Part shown: positions 1 to 7,047 of the stretch, in pieces | Layout of the letters: the number at the start of each line of letters is the position of its first letter | Numbering within the stretch: the stretch's first letter is position 1 | Assembly (NCBI GenBank): GCA_937890655.1 | Contig: CALADT010000092.1 | Location: forward strand, 1 to 23,302 | Origin: an uncultured Mucispirillum sp. | Lineage (GTDB): Bacteria > Chrysiogenota > Deferribacteres > Deferribacterales > Mucispirillaceae | Length of the DNA stretch: 23,302 nt | Reading direction: 5' to 3' | Position numbers and translations under genes: made by a program | Notes under the pieces: model-generated | Told to the model about the DNA's origin: nothing | Databases searched by the model: none | What the model saw: the letters and a program-made list of their open reading frames with translations, nothing else

Positions 1-962
1 TGCAGGTTATATTTTAATAGTATGGAATCTATTTCATCAGTTGATACACTTTCAAAAATTTCTTCAATAATATGTTTTTCAGCACCTACTAATGCTGCAT
101 ATGATGAAAAAATTTCATGACGGCAATCAGCATATGATGAATGGGTATTCATAATCCCCCCTGCTATTTTTGACAGCTTACCGGCATGACCTATAATTAA
201 AATACGTTTTGGTTTTTTGTATAGTAAATAATCTAGCGTATCCCCTATATAGTTGGAGATTTTTATACCTTTATCAATATCTATCCCAAATTTTTCATAT
301 GCTGCATCTCTGCCATAGTTGCCAGGAGTTAGCAAAATATTTTCTCTACCCTCTGATAATGCTATATTTATTTCAGAATGGATAGTATCTATTAATGCTT
401 TTTCACTCATAGGTTCCACTATCCCCGTGGTGCCTATAATGGATATGCCACCTATTATACCTAACCTTGAGTTAAAAGTTTTTTTAGCTATTTCTTCGCC
501 GTTATAAGCGTTAATTATAACTTTAAAATTTTCTTCATAACCATAGTTATTTATAAACTGTTCCACTTCTTTTTCTATCATAGCTCTAGGCACAGGGTTA
601 ATAGCAGCACTACCCACAGGTATTTTTAAGCCGTTTTTTGTTACTCTGCCTACACCTATTCCACCGTCTATTATTAAGTTTTTATGCCCTGCATAAACCA
701 TAGCAGAGATTTTTATACCGTTTGTAACATCTGGGTCATCTCCACTTTCTTTTATAATAACGCTCTCTATATAATCATTATATTCCACTACACTTAAAAC
801 TTTTATGGTTAGTTTTACTCCTTTTGGAGTATCAAGAGTAACTTCATCTACTTTTTCTTTTGTAAAAAAATAAATTAATGCAGCTTTTGTAGCAGCTACA
901 GCACAGCTTCCTGTTGTATATCCTGTTTTTAATTCTTTACCGTTTTTAATTACTTTTTCCAT
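1..962 (-). CDS. cbiD: Cobalt-precorrin-5B C1-methyltransferase CbiD (3' end outside window)
   Basis: CbiD methylates C1 of cobalt-precorrin-5B using S-adenosylmethionine in the anaerobic (early cobalt insertion) route to cobalamin, in the cytoplasm. Translating the minus strand from the ATG at 962 gives an N-terminus containing LKTGYTTGSCAVAATKAAL, the hallmark start of the CbiD family. Further on come a DPDVTNG segment, a glycine-rich GGIGVGRVTK stretch and IIGHAGKLSKIAGGIMNTHS, all CbiD-like. The frame stays open to position 1, so about 320 codons are present of the roughly 350-370 usual for the family. The start overlaps the end of cbiO by 17 nt, so the gene is translationally coupled to the cobalt importer. 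The Shine-Dalgarno sequence is weak (AGAG), which fits coupling. Cobalt import and a cobalt-dependent corrin step in one riboswitch-led operon point to cobalamin synthesis rather than nickel use. Confidence 0.95.
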   Translation of the reverse strand, partial: MEKVIKNGKELKTGYTTGSCAVAATKAALIYFFTKEKVDEVTLDTPKGVKLTIKVLSVVEYNDYIESVIIKESGDDPDVTNGIKISAMVYAGHKNLIIDGGIGVGRVTKNGLKIPVGSAAINPVPRAMIEKEVEQFINNYGYEENFKVIINAYNGEEIAKKTFNSRLGIIGGISIIGTTGIVEPMSEKALIDTIHSEINIALSEGRENILLTPGNYGRDAAYEKFGIDIDKGIKISNYIGDTLDYLLYKKPKRILIIGHAGKLSKIAGGIMNTHSSYADCRHEIFSSYAALVGAEKHIIEEIFESVSTDEIDSILLKYNL

Positions 963-1794
963 TTACTAACTCTACTATTACTTTTCTTGCTTTTGAAATA
1001 GTATCCACACTTTCATCCACCGGTAAATTATGTTTATTTCTTAATATTTCCATAAGGTGAGCTATTCTTGGTAGACGTAGGTTAAATTTACGCAAGGTTT
1101 TTGGACTGCAAAATATTTCTTCAGGGCTACCCTGCATAACCACTACCCCTTTATCAATAACGTATGCTTTACTACAATAAAGTGGCACAATATCCATTTC
1201 ATGAGTGGCTAAAATAATTGTGGTGCCTTTTTCTTGGTTTATTTTTTTCAGTAATACAAGTATTTCATTAGCTCCCATAGGGTCAAGCCCTGCAGTTGGT
1301 TCATCAAGCATAATTATACTTGGCTGCATAACTAAAACACCAGCAATAGCCACACGTTTTTTCTGCCCATAGCTTAAAGCGTGGGTAGGCTTATCACAAT
1401 ATTCATACATTCCCACTTCCTTTAATGCTTCTATGGAACGCGTTTTTGCTTCCTCTTTAGAAAGCCCCATATTTATGGCACCAAAGGATACATCTTTTAA
1501 TACACTTGCTGAAAAAAGCTGGTCGTTTGGGTCTTGAAAAACTATACCTATATTTTTTCTAATTTCAGATATACCTTTTTTGTTATATATAACTTCTTGG
1601 TTATTAAAAAACACTTTACCACTATCTTTTATATATACACCATTAATGTTTAAAAATAGTGTGGATTTACCAGCACCGTTTTTACCCATAATAGCAGTAA
1701 TGCTACCCTTTTCTATTTCCATATTAATATTATTTAATGCTTTATTATTATCATAGGAAAAACATAAATTTTCACACTTTAAAATGGTTTCCAT
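946..1794 (-). CDS. cbiO: Cobalt ECF transporter ATP-binding protein CbiO
   Basis: This is the ATPase (A component) of the energy-coupling factor cobalt importer, acting at the cytoplasmic face with CbiQ, CbiM and CbiN. The 282 residues match the usual CbiO length. Visible motifs are Walker A GKNGAGKST (residues 37-45), the Q-loop VFQDP (Q87), the ABC signature LSYGQKKR (140-147), Walker B IIMLDEP (160-166) followed by the D-loop AGLD, and the switch histidine in LATHEMD. The FQDPNDQLF sequence after the Q-loop is typical of ECF ATPases. The ATG at 1794 is preceded by AAGGTG and lies inside the last codons of cbiQ (16-nt overlap). With a single A-component gene, the protein presumably acts as a homodimer. 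Confidence 0.95.
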   Translation of the reverse strand: METILKCENLCFSYDNNKALNNINMEIEKGSITAIMGKNGAGKSTLFLNINGVYIKDSGKVFFNNQEVIYNKKGISEIRKNIGIVFQDPNDQLFSASVLKDVSFGAINMGLSKEEAKTRSIEALKEVGMYEYCDKPTHALSYGQKKRVAIAGVLVMQPSIIMLDEPTAGLDPMGANEILVLLKKINQEKGTTIILATHEMDIVPLYCSKAYVIDKGVVVMQGSPEEIFCSPKTLRKFNLRLPRIAHLMEILRNKHNLPVDESVDTISKARKVIVELVNGKSN

Positions 1795-2564
1795 ATTACT
1801 ACACCTTTAGTTAGTATTTTAATTAATATAGAACATAATGTAAACAAAATAATATATAAGTAAAAATATTTACCACTATTATAATCGCTGCTAACTGTTG
1901 TAATATTTCCGTTATATCCCCTTGAAAGTAACGCTTGGTAGCTTAACCCTGCTCTTTTATATGCTCTTATAAAAAGCATAGCAGCAAGTTCGGAAATACT
2001 CTTTATACCTGTTTTAAAATTCACATACCCAAAACGTAGCTGTTGTGCTTTATACATAGATGCAGCCTCATCAATTAATATGAAAATATATCTATATATA
2101 AGCTCCATAAGAGTAATAAAACTTTCCGGCAGCTTAAATTTATATAAACTTTCAAAAAAATAAATCATAGGGGTGGAAAGTGCTAAAAAATATGTAATAC
2201 TTACAGCACTTATTGCTCTAAAAAATAAGTTAATGGAAAGGTCTATGGAATGGGAAGATATGCCTATATTATATTTCTTTATAATAAAAAATAAAGAGTT
2301 ACTATCAAAAACTATTAAAACAGGCAGTATCCCCATTAGTAAAAAACCAAAAGGGACTGCCATAAATTTTAAATATTTTTTAAAGCTGATATAATTATTT
2401 GTATATATAGTAAATATTGCAGATACAAATAATAAAAATATACTAACAAATACAGAATTCAAAAAAAGGCATAGTATAAGCATAGCAAAAGTAAAAATTA
2501 CTTTTGGCAAAGGCTCTATTTTTGCTAAATTTGATGAATAGGCGTATTTGTCTGTTATCAGCAA
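1779..2564 (-). CDS. cbiQ: Cobalt ECF transporter transmembrane component CbiQ
   Basis: CbiQ is the membrane (T) component that couples ATP hydrolysis by CbiO to cobalt movement through CbiM. The 261-residue product has hydrophobic segments near residues 21-50, 65-90, 105-130 and at the C-terminus (about 235-252). It also has the cytoplasmic coupling helix RAYKRAGLSYQALLSRGYNG, where SRGY stands in the position of the family's Ala-Arg-Gly motif. The start is a TTG at 2564, two nucleotides after the cbiN stop. It is supported by an AGGAG at a good distance upstream and by the absence of a nearby ATG, so initiation is probably coupled to cbiN. Identity rests on the motif, topology and position between cbiN and cbiO. 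Confidence 0.92.
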   Translation of the reverse strand: MLITDKYAYSSNLAKIEPLPKVIFTFAMLILCLFLNSVFVSIFLLFVSAIFTIYTNNYISFKKYLKFMAVPFGFLLMGILPVLIVFDSNSLFFIIKKYNIGISSHSIDLSINLFFRAISAVSITYFLALSTPMIYFFESLYKFKLPESFITLMELIYRYIFILIDEAASMYKAQQLRFGYVNFKTGIKSISELAAMLFIRAYKRAGLSYQALLSRGYNGNITTVSSDYNSGKYFYLYIILFTLCSILIKILTKGVVIWKPF

Positions 2565-2566
2565 AA

Positions 2567-2845
2567 CTATTCTCCTGTTTTTTTAGTAATCCTACCTAAT
2601 ACAAACCCTACAACCCCTGCACCGATTGCTGCTTGAAGTGCAAAAAGTAATGATTCTATTTCGCCACTTGCAGGTTCATATAATGATTCAAACCACGGTT
2701 TATAGTCAGGGTTAATTTCTGTAATTGCTGTTTCTGCTAAACCGTCTGCCCCTGCAAACTCTGCTTCTTTAAGAGTAATAAGTGGTATAACAGATATAAG
2801 TATAACTAAAATAAGTAATATTACATTTTTTTTCCAAAGTGCCAT
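2567..2845 (-). CDS. cbiN: Cobalt transport accessory protein CbiN
   Basis: CbiN is a small membrane protein that assists CbiM in cobalt loading. The 92 residues are the usual length. It has two membrane helices (about residues 8-26 and 67-84) joined by an extracytoplasmic loop. The loop carries the strongly conserved family sequence FAGADGLAE, then PDYKPWFESL and ASGEIESLLFALQAAIGA. CbiN is found with cobalt-type importers, while nickel-type systems usually carry NikN or NikL instead, so its presence supports cobalt as substrate. The ATG at 2845 follows a G-rich ribosome site and lies 10 nt after the cbiM stop. Confidence 0.95.
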   Translation of the reverse strand: MALWKKNVILLILVILISVIPLITLKEAEFAGADGLAETAITEINPDYKPWFESLYEPASGEIESLLFALQAAIGAGVVGFVLGRITKKTGE

Positions 2846-2855
2846 AAAAAACCCC

Positions 2856-3593
2856 CTATATTGCTTTTAACTGAGTTAATTCTTTAGAAGAATATTTCAC
2901 AAGAATATTATAAACTATAACAGATAATATCCCTTCGCTAACAGCTAATGGTAGCTGAGTAACAGCAAATATAGACATAAACTTACCTAAAGAAGTCATA
3001 AACCCGCCTGTTGCGTCAGGGTATGCAAGTGCTAGCTGAATGGAAGTTGTAACATAAGTTAATAAATCCCCTAAAAAGGCAGCTAAAAACACAGCAATAA
3101 CACTACTAAGGCCTACTTTTAAAGACGCTTTAAAAACTCCGTATGCCACAAAAGGCCCTACAACAGCCATAGAAAATACGTTAGCACCAATAGTTGTTAA
3201 ACCACCGTGAGCTAAAAGTAAAGCTTGAAAAAGTAAAATAATAAACCCTATAACAGACATAGGTGTAGGCCCAAATAAAACAGCACCTAAACCAACACCA
3301 GTTGGGTGAGAACAGCTTCCTGAAACAGAAGGAAGTTTTAATGATGATAATACAAACGCAAATGCACCACACATTGCAAGTAATACTAAAAGATTAGTGT
3401 TTTCACTTGTTTTTTTACGGATAGCAAAAAAACCGTATATTACAAATGGAAGTGATAAAACTATCCACAAAATAGCCCATGACGGTGCTAAATAACCCTC
3501 CATAATATGCATAGCATATGAGTGCTGTGGTGTAGTTAAAAAGAGAATAAGAGCATATAAGGATATTGCCCTAAATAGATTTTTTGTTACCAT
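2856..3593 (-). CDS. cbiM: Cobalt ECF transporter substrate-binding membrane protein CbiM
   Basis: CbiM is the substrate-specificity (S) component that captures Co(II) outside the inner membrane. Residues 1-27 look like a cleavable signal peptide (charged start, hydrophobic core, SYA before the cut). Cleavage would expose Met28-His29-Ile30, matching the family MHIMEGYL start. In the related NikM structure the mature N-terminus itself binds the metal. Residues about 91-109 (SGSCSHPTGVGLGAVLFGP) are the conserved CbiM/NikM core, and six or more hydrophobic segments follow. The 245 residues including the signal are normal. The ATG at 3593 has a strong AGGAGG at 3603-3608 (9-nt spacing). It is the first gene after the cobalamin riboswitch, so its expression is predicted to fall when cobalamin is plentiful. 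Confidence 0.95.
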   Translation of the reverse strand: MVTKNLFRAISLYALILFLTTPQHSYAMHIMEGYLAPSWAILWIVLSLPFVIYGFFAIRKKTSENTNLLVLLAMCGAFAFVLSSLKLPSVSGSCSHPTGVGLGAVLFGPTPMSVIGFIILLFQALLLAHGGLTTIGANVFSMAVVGPFVAYGVFKASLKVGLSSVIAVFLAAFLGDLLTYVTTSIQLALAYPDATGGFMTSLGKFMSIFAVTQLPLAVSEGILSVIVYNILVKYSSKELTQLKAI

Positions 3594-3602
3594 GTATGAT
3601 AA

Positions 3603-3730
3603 CCTCCTATTTAATAGTGTGCCTTAAAAAGCAATAAATATGGACTATTGCAGAAGCAATTAAAGCAAATTACATAAAGCATTCTTTGTGCTTTCATAAT
3701 CAGCCACACATAAGTCCTAAATTGTGTGGC
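3603..3730 (-). promoter_or_regulatory. Probable riboswitch expression platform and cbiM leader
   Basis: Between the aptamer and the cbiM start the minus-strand RNA can form a perfect 8-bp hairpin GCCACACA/TGTGTGGC (3703-3730, 12-nt loop). Next is an AAAGCA/TGCTTT hairpin (about 3676-3694). Two hairpins then compete for the same GCAATA segment (about 3631-3665): ATTGC-TTCT-GCAAT, or GCAATA with TATTGC. None is followed by a run of U, so a translational (ribosome-site) switch looks more likely than transcription termination. A CACAC element just upstream of the AGGAGG (3603-3608) could pair with the GUGUG of the first hairpin. The pairings are seen in the sequence; the switching mechanism is inference. 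Confidence 0.45.
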
Positions 3731-3731
3731 A

Positions 3732-3905
3732 AATATTGGCAGGTATTCCGGCTAAGATTCAAAGTTTGTTTTCGCCTTCCCATCAAACAGTGGCTAAATA
3801 TTAAAACATGCACTTTTTAATATTTTTGAAAACATTCTCATCATTACGGCAGCAAGACTGCACAGGTTTTGCACCTGTTTCCCTTTTAATAAAATAACCA
3901 ATATT
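3732..3905 (-). promoter_or_regulatory. Cobalamin (B12) riboswitch aptamer
   Basis: Read on the minus strand, the region shows the cobalamin riboswitch blocks in order: GGGAA then CAGGTGCAAAACCTG (P3 region), a core resembling the family's GCC-(C)GCAACTG block (GCAGTCTTGCTGCCGTAATG), AGCCACTG, GGGAAGGC, and the B12 box GCCGGAATACCTGCC. The closing P1 stem is perfect: AATATTGG (3898-3905) pairs with CCAATATT (3732-3739). It lies between a sigma70-like promoter and cbiM, the expected place for feedback control of a cobalt uptake and cobalamin synthesis operon. Loop-loop contacts were not modelled. Confidence 0.95.
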
Positions 3906-3925
3906 CAGCTATTAAATTATATTTA

Positions 3926-3954
3926 TTAATATCATATTGAAAAAACAATGTCAA
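3926..3954 (-). promoter_or_regulatory. Sigma70-like promoter of the cbiMNQO-cbiD operon
   Basis: On the minus strand a perfect -35 TTGACA (3949-3954) is separated by 17 nt from a -10 TATTAA (3926-3931). Transcription would begin near 3919, about 14 nt before the first strand of the riboswitch P1 stem, so the RNA would include the whole aptamer. Confidence 0.75.
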
Positions 3955-4030
3955 ATTTATTTATACAACCTATATAAAAAATTTTATGACTTTTTTTACT
4001 GATTTGTTATGTTATAATCAAAAGGTAATA

Positions 4031-4640
4031 AAATAAAAAAACTTAATTTATAAAACATTATAAATACTTGCAACTAATAACCTACGTTATAATAACGTCA
4101 TAATGTTTTTTTCGTCCGTGCAGAGAAACAAGTAACAAATAGTATAGATATTTTTATTTAAGACTCTTCGCATTCGCTCAGAATAGACAGTGAAGTATGG
4201 AGTAGTTTTATTTTAATTTTAAAGATAGTAAAGTAAAAAATAATTTCTAAGATATTGTTAATCGTTGCAACAAATAACCCACGTCAAAACTAGGTCATAC
4301 TGAGCCTTGCGGGAAGTATCTAATAAAAATAAATTTAAAAAATATTTTTCTCTTGAGACTCTTCACGTTCGTTCAGAGTAGACAGTAAAGTATGGAGTAG
4401 TTTTGTTCTAATTTGTTATGATTGATTAGTAAATAAAAAAACTTAAATCCTAAAACATTATAAATACTTGCAACAAATAACCTACATTACTATAACGTCA
4501 TAATGATTTTTTTCGTCCGTGCAGAGAAACAAGTAACATACATTGCAGGTATGTTTTTAGATTCTTCGCATTCGTTCAGAGTAGACAGTCGCGTGGGAAA
4601 GTTTTCTTATAATTTAAAGATAGTAAAGTAAATAACAATA
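4031..4640. repeat. Three degenerate tandem copies of a ~200-bp intergenic repeat
   Basis: Units begin near 4031, 4231 and 4431. Shared blocks recur in register: TTGCAAC followed by AATAACC at 4068, 4265 and 4468; a CTTCGCATTCGCTCAGA-like block starting AGA at 4161, 4356 and 4559; GACAGT after it; and AAAGATAGTAAAGTAAA near 4220 and 4616. Units 1 and 3 also share TTCGTCCGTGCAGAGAAACA and are offset by almost exactly 400 nt. In unit 2 that part instead reads GTCATACTGAGCCTTGCGGG, which is roughly complementary to the unit's own CTCTTCACGTTCGTTCAGAG block, so each unit looks like a decayed inverted-repeat element. No open reading frame or tRNA is visible here. Function is unknown; a non-autonomous mobile or REP-like dispersed repeat is my inference. 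Confidence 0.8.
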
Positions 4641-4706
4641 GTTTTATACATTCATTAATAAAAATCATAAAAATTACCAGCGTGTATGGGAATTTTTATT
4701 CTTATG

Positions 4707-4735
4707 AAAATATTTTATGGTGAATAAAATATTTT
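4707..4735. other. Perfect AT-only palindrome downstream of cysS
   Basis: AAAATATTTTAT (4707-4718) and ATAAAATATTTT (4724-4735) form a perfect 12-bp inverted repeat around the 5-nt loop GGTGA. It lies just beyond the GC-containing cysS terminator. It could be a second, weaker transcription end or a protein-binding palindrome; the sequence does not decide between them. Confidence 0.5.
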
Positions 4736-4752
4736 TGCATTAGGGGAAAGGT

Positions 4753-4777
4753 AGAAAGGGGATAGAATCCCCTTTCT
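4753..4777 (-). terminator. Probable terminator of the cysS operon
   Basis: AGAAAGGGGA (4753-4762) and TCCCCTTTCT (4768-4777) form a perfect 10-bp stem with the 5-nt loop TAGAA, starting 23 nt after the cysS stop. The U-tract on the minus strand is poor (TCTACCTTT), so termination may be incomplete or may be helped by the AT palindrome just beyond it. Confidence 0.65.
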
Positions 4778-4800
4778 AAATAATATATGTCCGTAAAGTA

Positions 4801-6234
4801 TTATAATAGAACTCTAAACCTACTCCCACCCCCAACAACATCAATCAACTCCACACCTTTTTCTGCTAATTCTTCACGTAGGCTGTCTGCTAGTGCAAAG
4901 TCTTTATTTTGTCTTGCTTGGGTTCTTTTTTCTATTAATGATTCTACTTCTTCTAATGGTATTTTTAGGTTATTTTTATACCATGATTCTGCACTACTGT
5001 TTACTACTCCTAATACTTTTCTCACTATTTGGAATATGTAATCTGTTACTTCTTTTAATTGTGCTGTTGTTTCTATATCTGGTTTTGAAGCTATTATTGT
5101 GTTACCCATTCTTACTATTTCAAAAAGTGCTGCCACTGCTTTTGGTGTATTAAAATCATCGTTCATGGCTTCTGTGAACTCTTTTATAAAATGTTCTTTC
5201 ATATCACACACTTCTTGGTGCATACTTTTGCCTTTTTTACTACCTTGTAAATGTTCTAGCTCGTCTAAATAAATATAAACCCTTTGTAATGCTGATGTTG
5301 CTTCTTTAAGTTTATCTTCTGAATATTCAAGTGGCTGTCTGTAATGGGTCATTAAAAATAAAAACCTTAATGCTTCTGGGTGGCAAATTTTTAATATATC
5401 CCTTATGGTAAAAAAGTTATTTAATGATTTTGACATTTTTTCTTTATTTATATTTACAAAACCGTTATGCATCCAATAGTTGGCAAATGTTGAACAAGAT
5501 ATTGCTTCTGACTGTGCTATTTCGTTTTCATGGTGTGGGAAGATTAAATCTTGACCACCACCGTGAATATCAATATTGCTACCTAATAATGATTCACTCA
5601 TTACACTACATTCTATATGCCACCCTGGCCTTCCTGCTCCCCATGGAGAATCCCATGACGGCTCCCCTGCTTTTGCTCCTTTCCATAATGCAAAATCTAG
5701 TGGGTTTTCTTTTTTATCATTTACATCTACCCTAGCCCCTGCCATCATATCTTCTAAATTTCTACCTGAAAGTTTACCGTATTCTTTAAAAGAGTTTACT
5801 CTAAAATAAACATCACCATCTACTGCATAGGCGTTACCTTTTTCTATTAAACGTTGGCAATATTCTATCATTTTATCAATATATTTTGTTGCCATCGGTG
5901 TATGTGTTGGTGGTAAAATAAATAAACTTTCCATATCCTTATCATGTTCTTCTATAAACCTTAAAGATAACGCACTCCATAACTGGTTACTTTCGTTTGC
6001 TCTATTTATTATTTTATCATCCACATCTGTGAAATTTTTTACAAATGTTACTTCATAACCTGCATACTCAAAATATCTGCGTATTACATCAAAAGCCACA
6101 GAACTTCTGCCATGACCTATATGAGTGTAATCATAAACTGTAACACCACATACATATATTCCCACTTTACCTTCTGTTATTGGTTTAAATTCTTCCTTTT
6201 TTGAAGTCATAGTATTATAAAGTGTTATACTCAT
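4801..6234 (-). CDS. cysS: Cysteine--tRNA ligase
   Basis: This enzyme charges tRNA-Cys with cysteine in the cytoplasm. The 477 residues are close to the usual bacterial length. The class I synthetase signatures are complete: HIGH at 38-41 (THIGHGRSSVAFD) and KMSKS at 266-270. The four zinc ligands that discriminate cysteine are present: Cys29, Cys209 (HIECS), His234 and Glu238 (PHHENE), in register with the E. coli enzyme. The C-terminal anticodon-binding region ends in the family-like LIDVVGGGSRFR. The ATG at 6234 has GGAG upstream, and the gene follows the ABC ATPase by 16 nt, so the two are probably cotranscribed. The linkage of an essential housekeeping gene to an uncharacterised transporter is unusual but need not be functional. 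Confidence 0.97.
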   Translation of the reverse strand: MSITLYNTMTSKKEEFKPITEGKVGIYVCGVTVYDYTHIGHGRSSVAFDVIRRYFEYAGYEVTFVKNFTDVDDKIINRANESNQLWSALSLRFIEEHDKDMESLFILPPTHTPMATKYIDKMIEYCQRLIEKGNAYAVDGDVYFRVNSFKEYGKLSGRNLEDMMAGARVDVNDKKENPLDFALWKGAKAGEPSWDSPWGAGRPGWHIECSVMSESLLGSNIDIHGGGQDLIFPHHENEIAQSEAISCSTFANYWMHNGFVNINKEKMSKSLNNFFTIRDILKICHPEALRFLFLMTHYRQPLEYSEDKLKEATSALQRVYIYLDELEHLQGSKKGKSMHQEVCDMKEHFIKEFTEAMNDDFNTPKAVAALFEIVRMGNTIIASKPDIETTAQLKEVTDYIFQIVRKVLGVVNSSAESWYKNNLKIPLEEVESLIEKRTQARQNKDFALADSLREELAEKGVELIDVVGGGSRFRVLL

Positions 6235-6250
6235 TTATCTGCTCCATAAA

Positions 6251-7045
6251 TTATTTATTTAACATAGTATAGCTTGATGCTCTTAATAAGTTTTTTGTAT
6301 AATCAGACTGTGGGTTATTTAATACATCATCTGTATTACCATACTCCATTATACATCCCTTTTTCATAACTATTACCTTTTCACACATATTAGAAACTAC
6401 TGCTAAACTGTGAGATATTAGTATAAAAGTTATTCCATTTTTTTGCAATGATTTCATTAAATTTAATATCTGTGCCTGCACTGAAACATCTAAAGAACTA
6501 ACAGGCTCATCTGCTATAATTAATGACGGATTAATGGATAATGCTCTTGCAATAGCTATTCTTTGGCGTTGCCCACCTGAAAATTCATGGGGGTAGCGTT
6601 CTAAATGTTCCTTATTTAACCCAACCATTTCCATAAGTGAAACCATAATTTTTTCTATTTCTTGATTATCCTTTGTTATATGTTTTTTTATACCGTCTAT
6701 TAAAGATGAACGGATTTTTAATTTTGGGTTTAATGTGTTATTAGGGTCTTGAAATACCATTTGCACATTTTTCCTATAATCATCATACTCCTGCTTATTA
6801 AGTTTAGAAATATCTTTCCCTCTATACTCTATACTGCCCTTATCTGCTTTATATATATTACATATTAGTTTTGCAATGGTGGATTTGCCACTACCTGATT
6901 CCCCTACTATACCTAATGATGAACCTTGATTAACTGTAAAAGATACATTATCTAATGCAGCAAAAGGCTCCCCCTTTTGGAAAACTCCACCTGCTCCTTG
7001 AAAATATTTTGTAACATTTTTAATATCTAATACTATCTCTGCCAT
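6251..7045 (-). CDS. ABC transporter ATP-binding protein, DppF/OppF/NikE-like
   Basis: This is an ABC ATPase of the dipeptide/oligopeptide/nickel family. Motifs are Walker A GESGSGKST (48-56), Q-loop VFQDP (Q99), a family-typical NTLNPKLKI stretch after it, the signature SGGQRQRIAIARAL (156-169), Walker B LIIADEP (175-181), D-loop SSLD and the H-loop LISHS. At 264 residues it is shorter than OppF/DppF (about 320) and near NikE in length. Only the start of the usual C-terminal peptide-type extension is present (NPQSDYTKNLL). The neighbourhood lacks the D-type ATPase, the two permeases and the binding protein that normally accompany it. Instead it starts 2 nt after the stop of a large membrane protein, which is the obvious candidate partner. 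The substrate is unknown. Confidence 0.85.
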   Translation of the reverse strand: MAEIVLDIKNVTKYFQGAGGVFQKGEPFAALDNVSFTVNQGSSLGIVGESGSGKSTIAKLICNIYKADKGSIEYRGKDISKLNKQEYDDYRKNVQMVFQDPNNTLNPKLKIRSSLIDGIKKHITKDNQEIEKIMVSLMEMVGLNKEHLERYPHEFSGGQRQRIAIARALSINPSLIIADEPVSSLDVSVQAQILNLMKSLQKNGITFILISHSLAVVSNMCEKVIVMKKGCIMEYGNTDDVLNNPQSDYTKNLLRASSYTMLNK

Positions 7046-7047
7046 AG

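Noticed and set aside
2856..3593. Nickel (NikM-type) rather than cobalt importer
   Set aside because: The presence of CbiN, a cobalamin riboswitch and cbiD in the same operon favours cobalt.
4031..4640. CRISPR array
   Set aside because: The units are about 200 nt long, imperfect, and have no short exact repeats separated by unique spacers; no cas genes are nearby.
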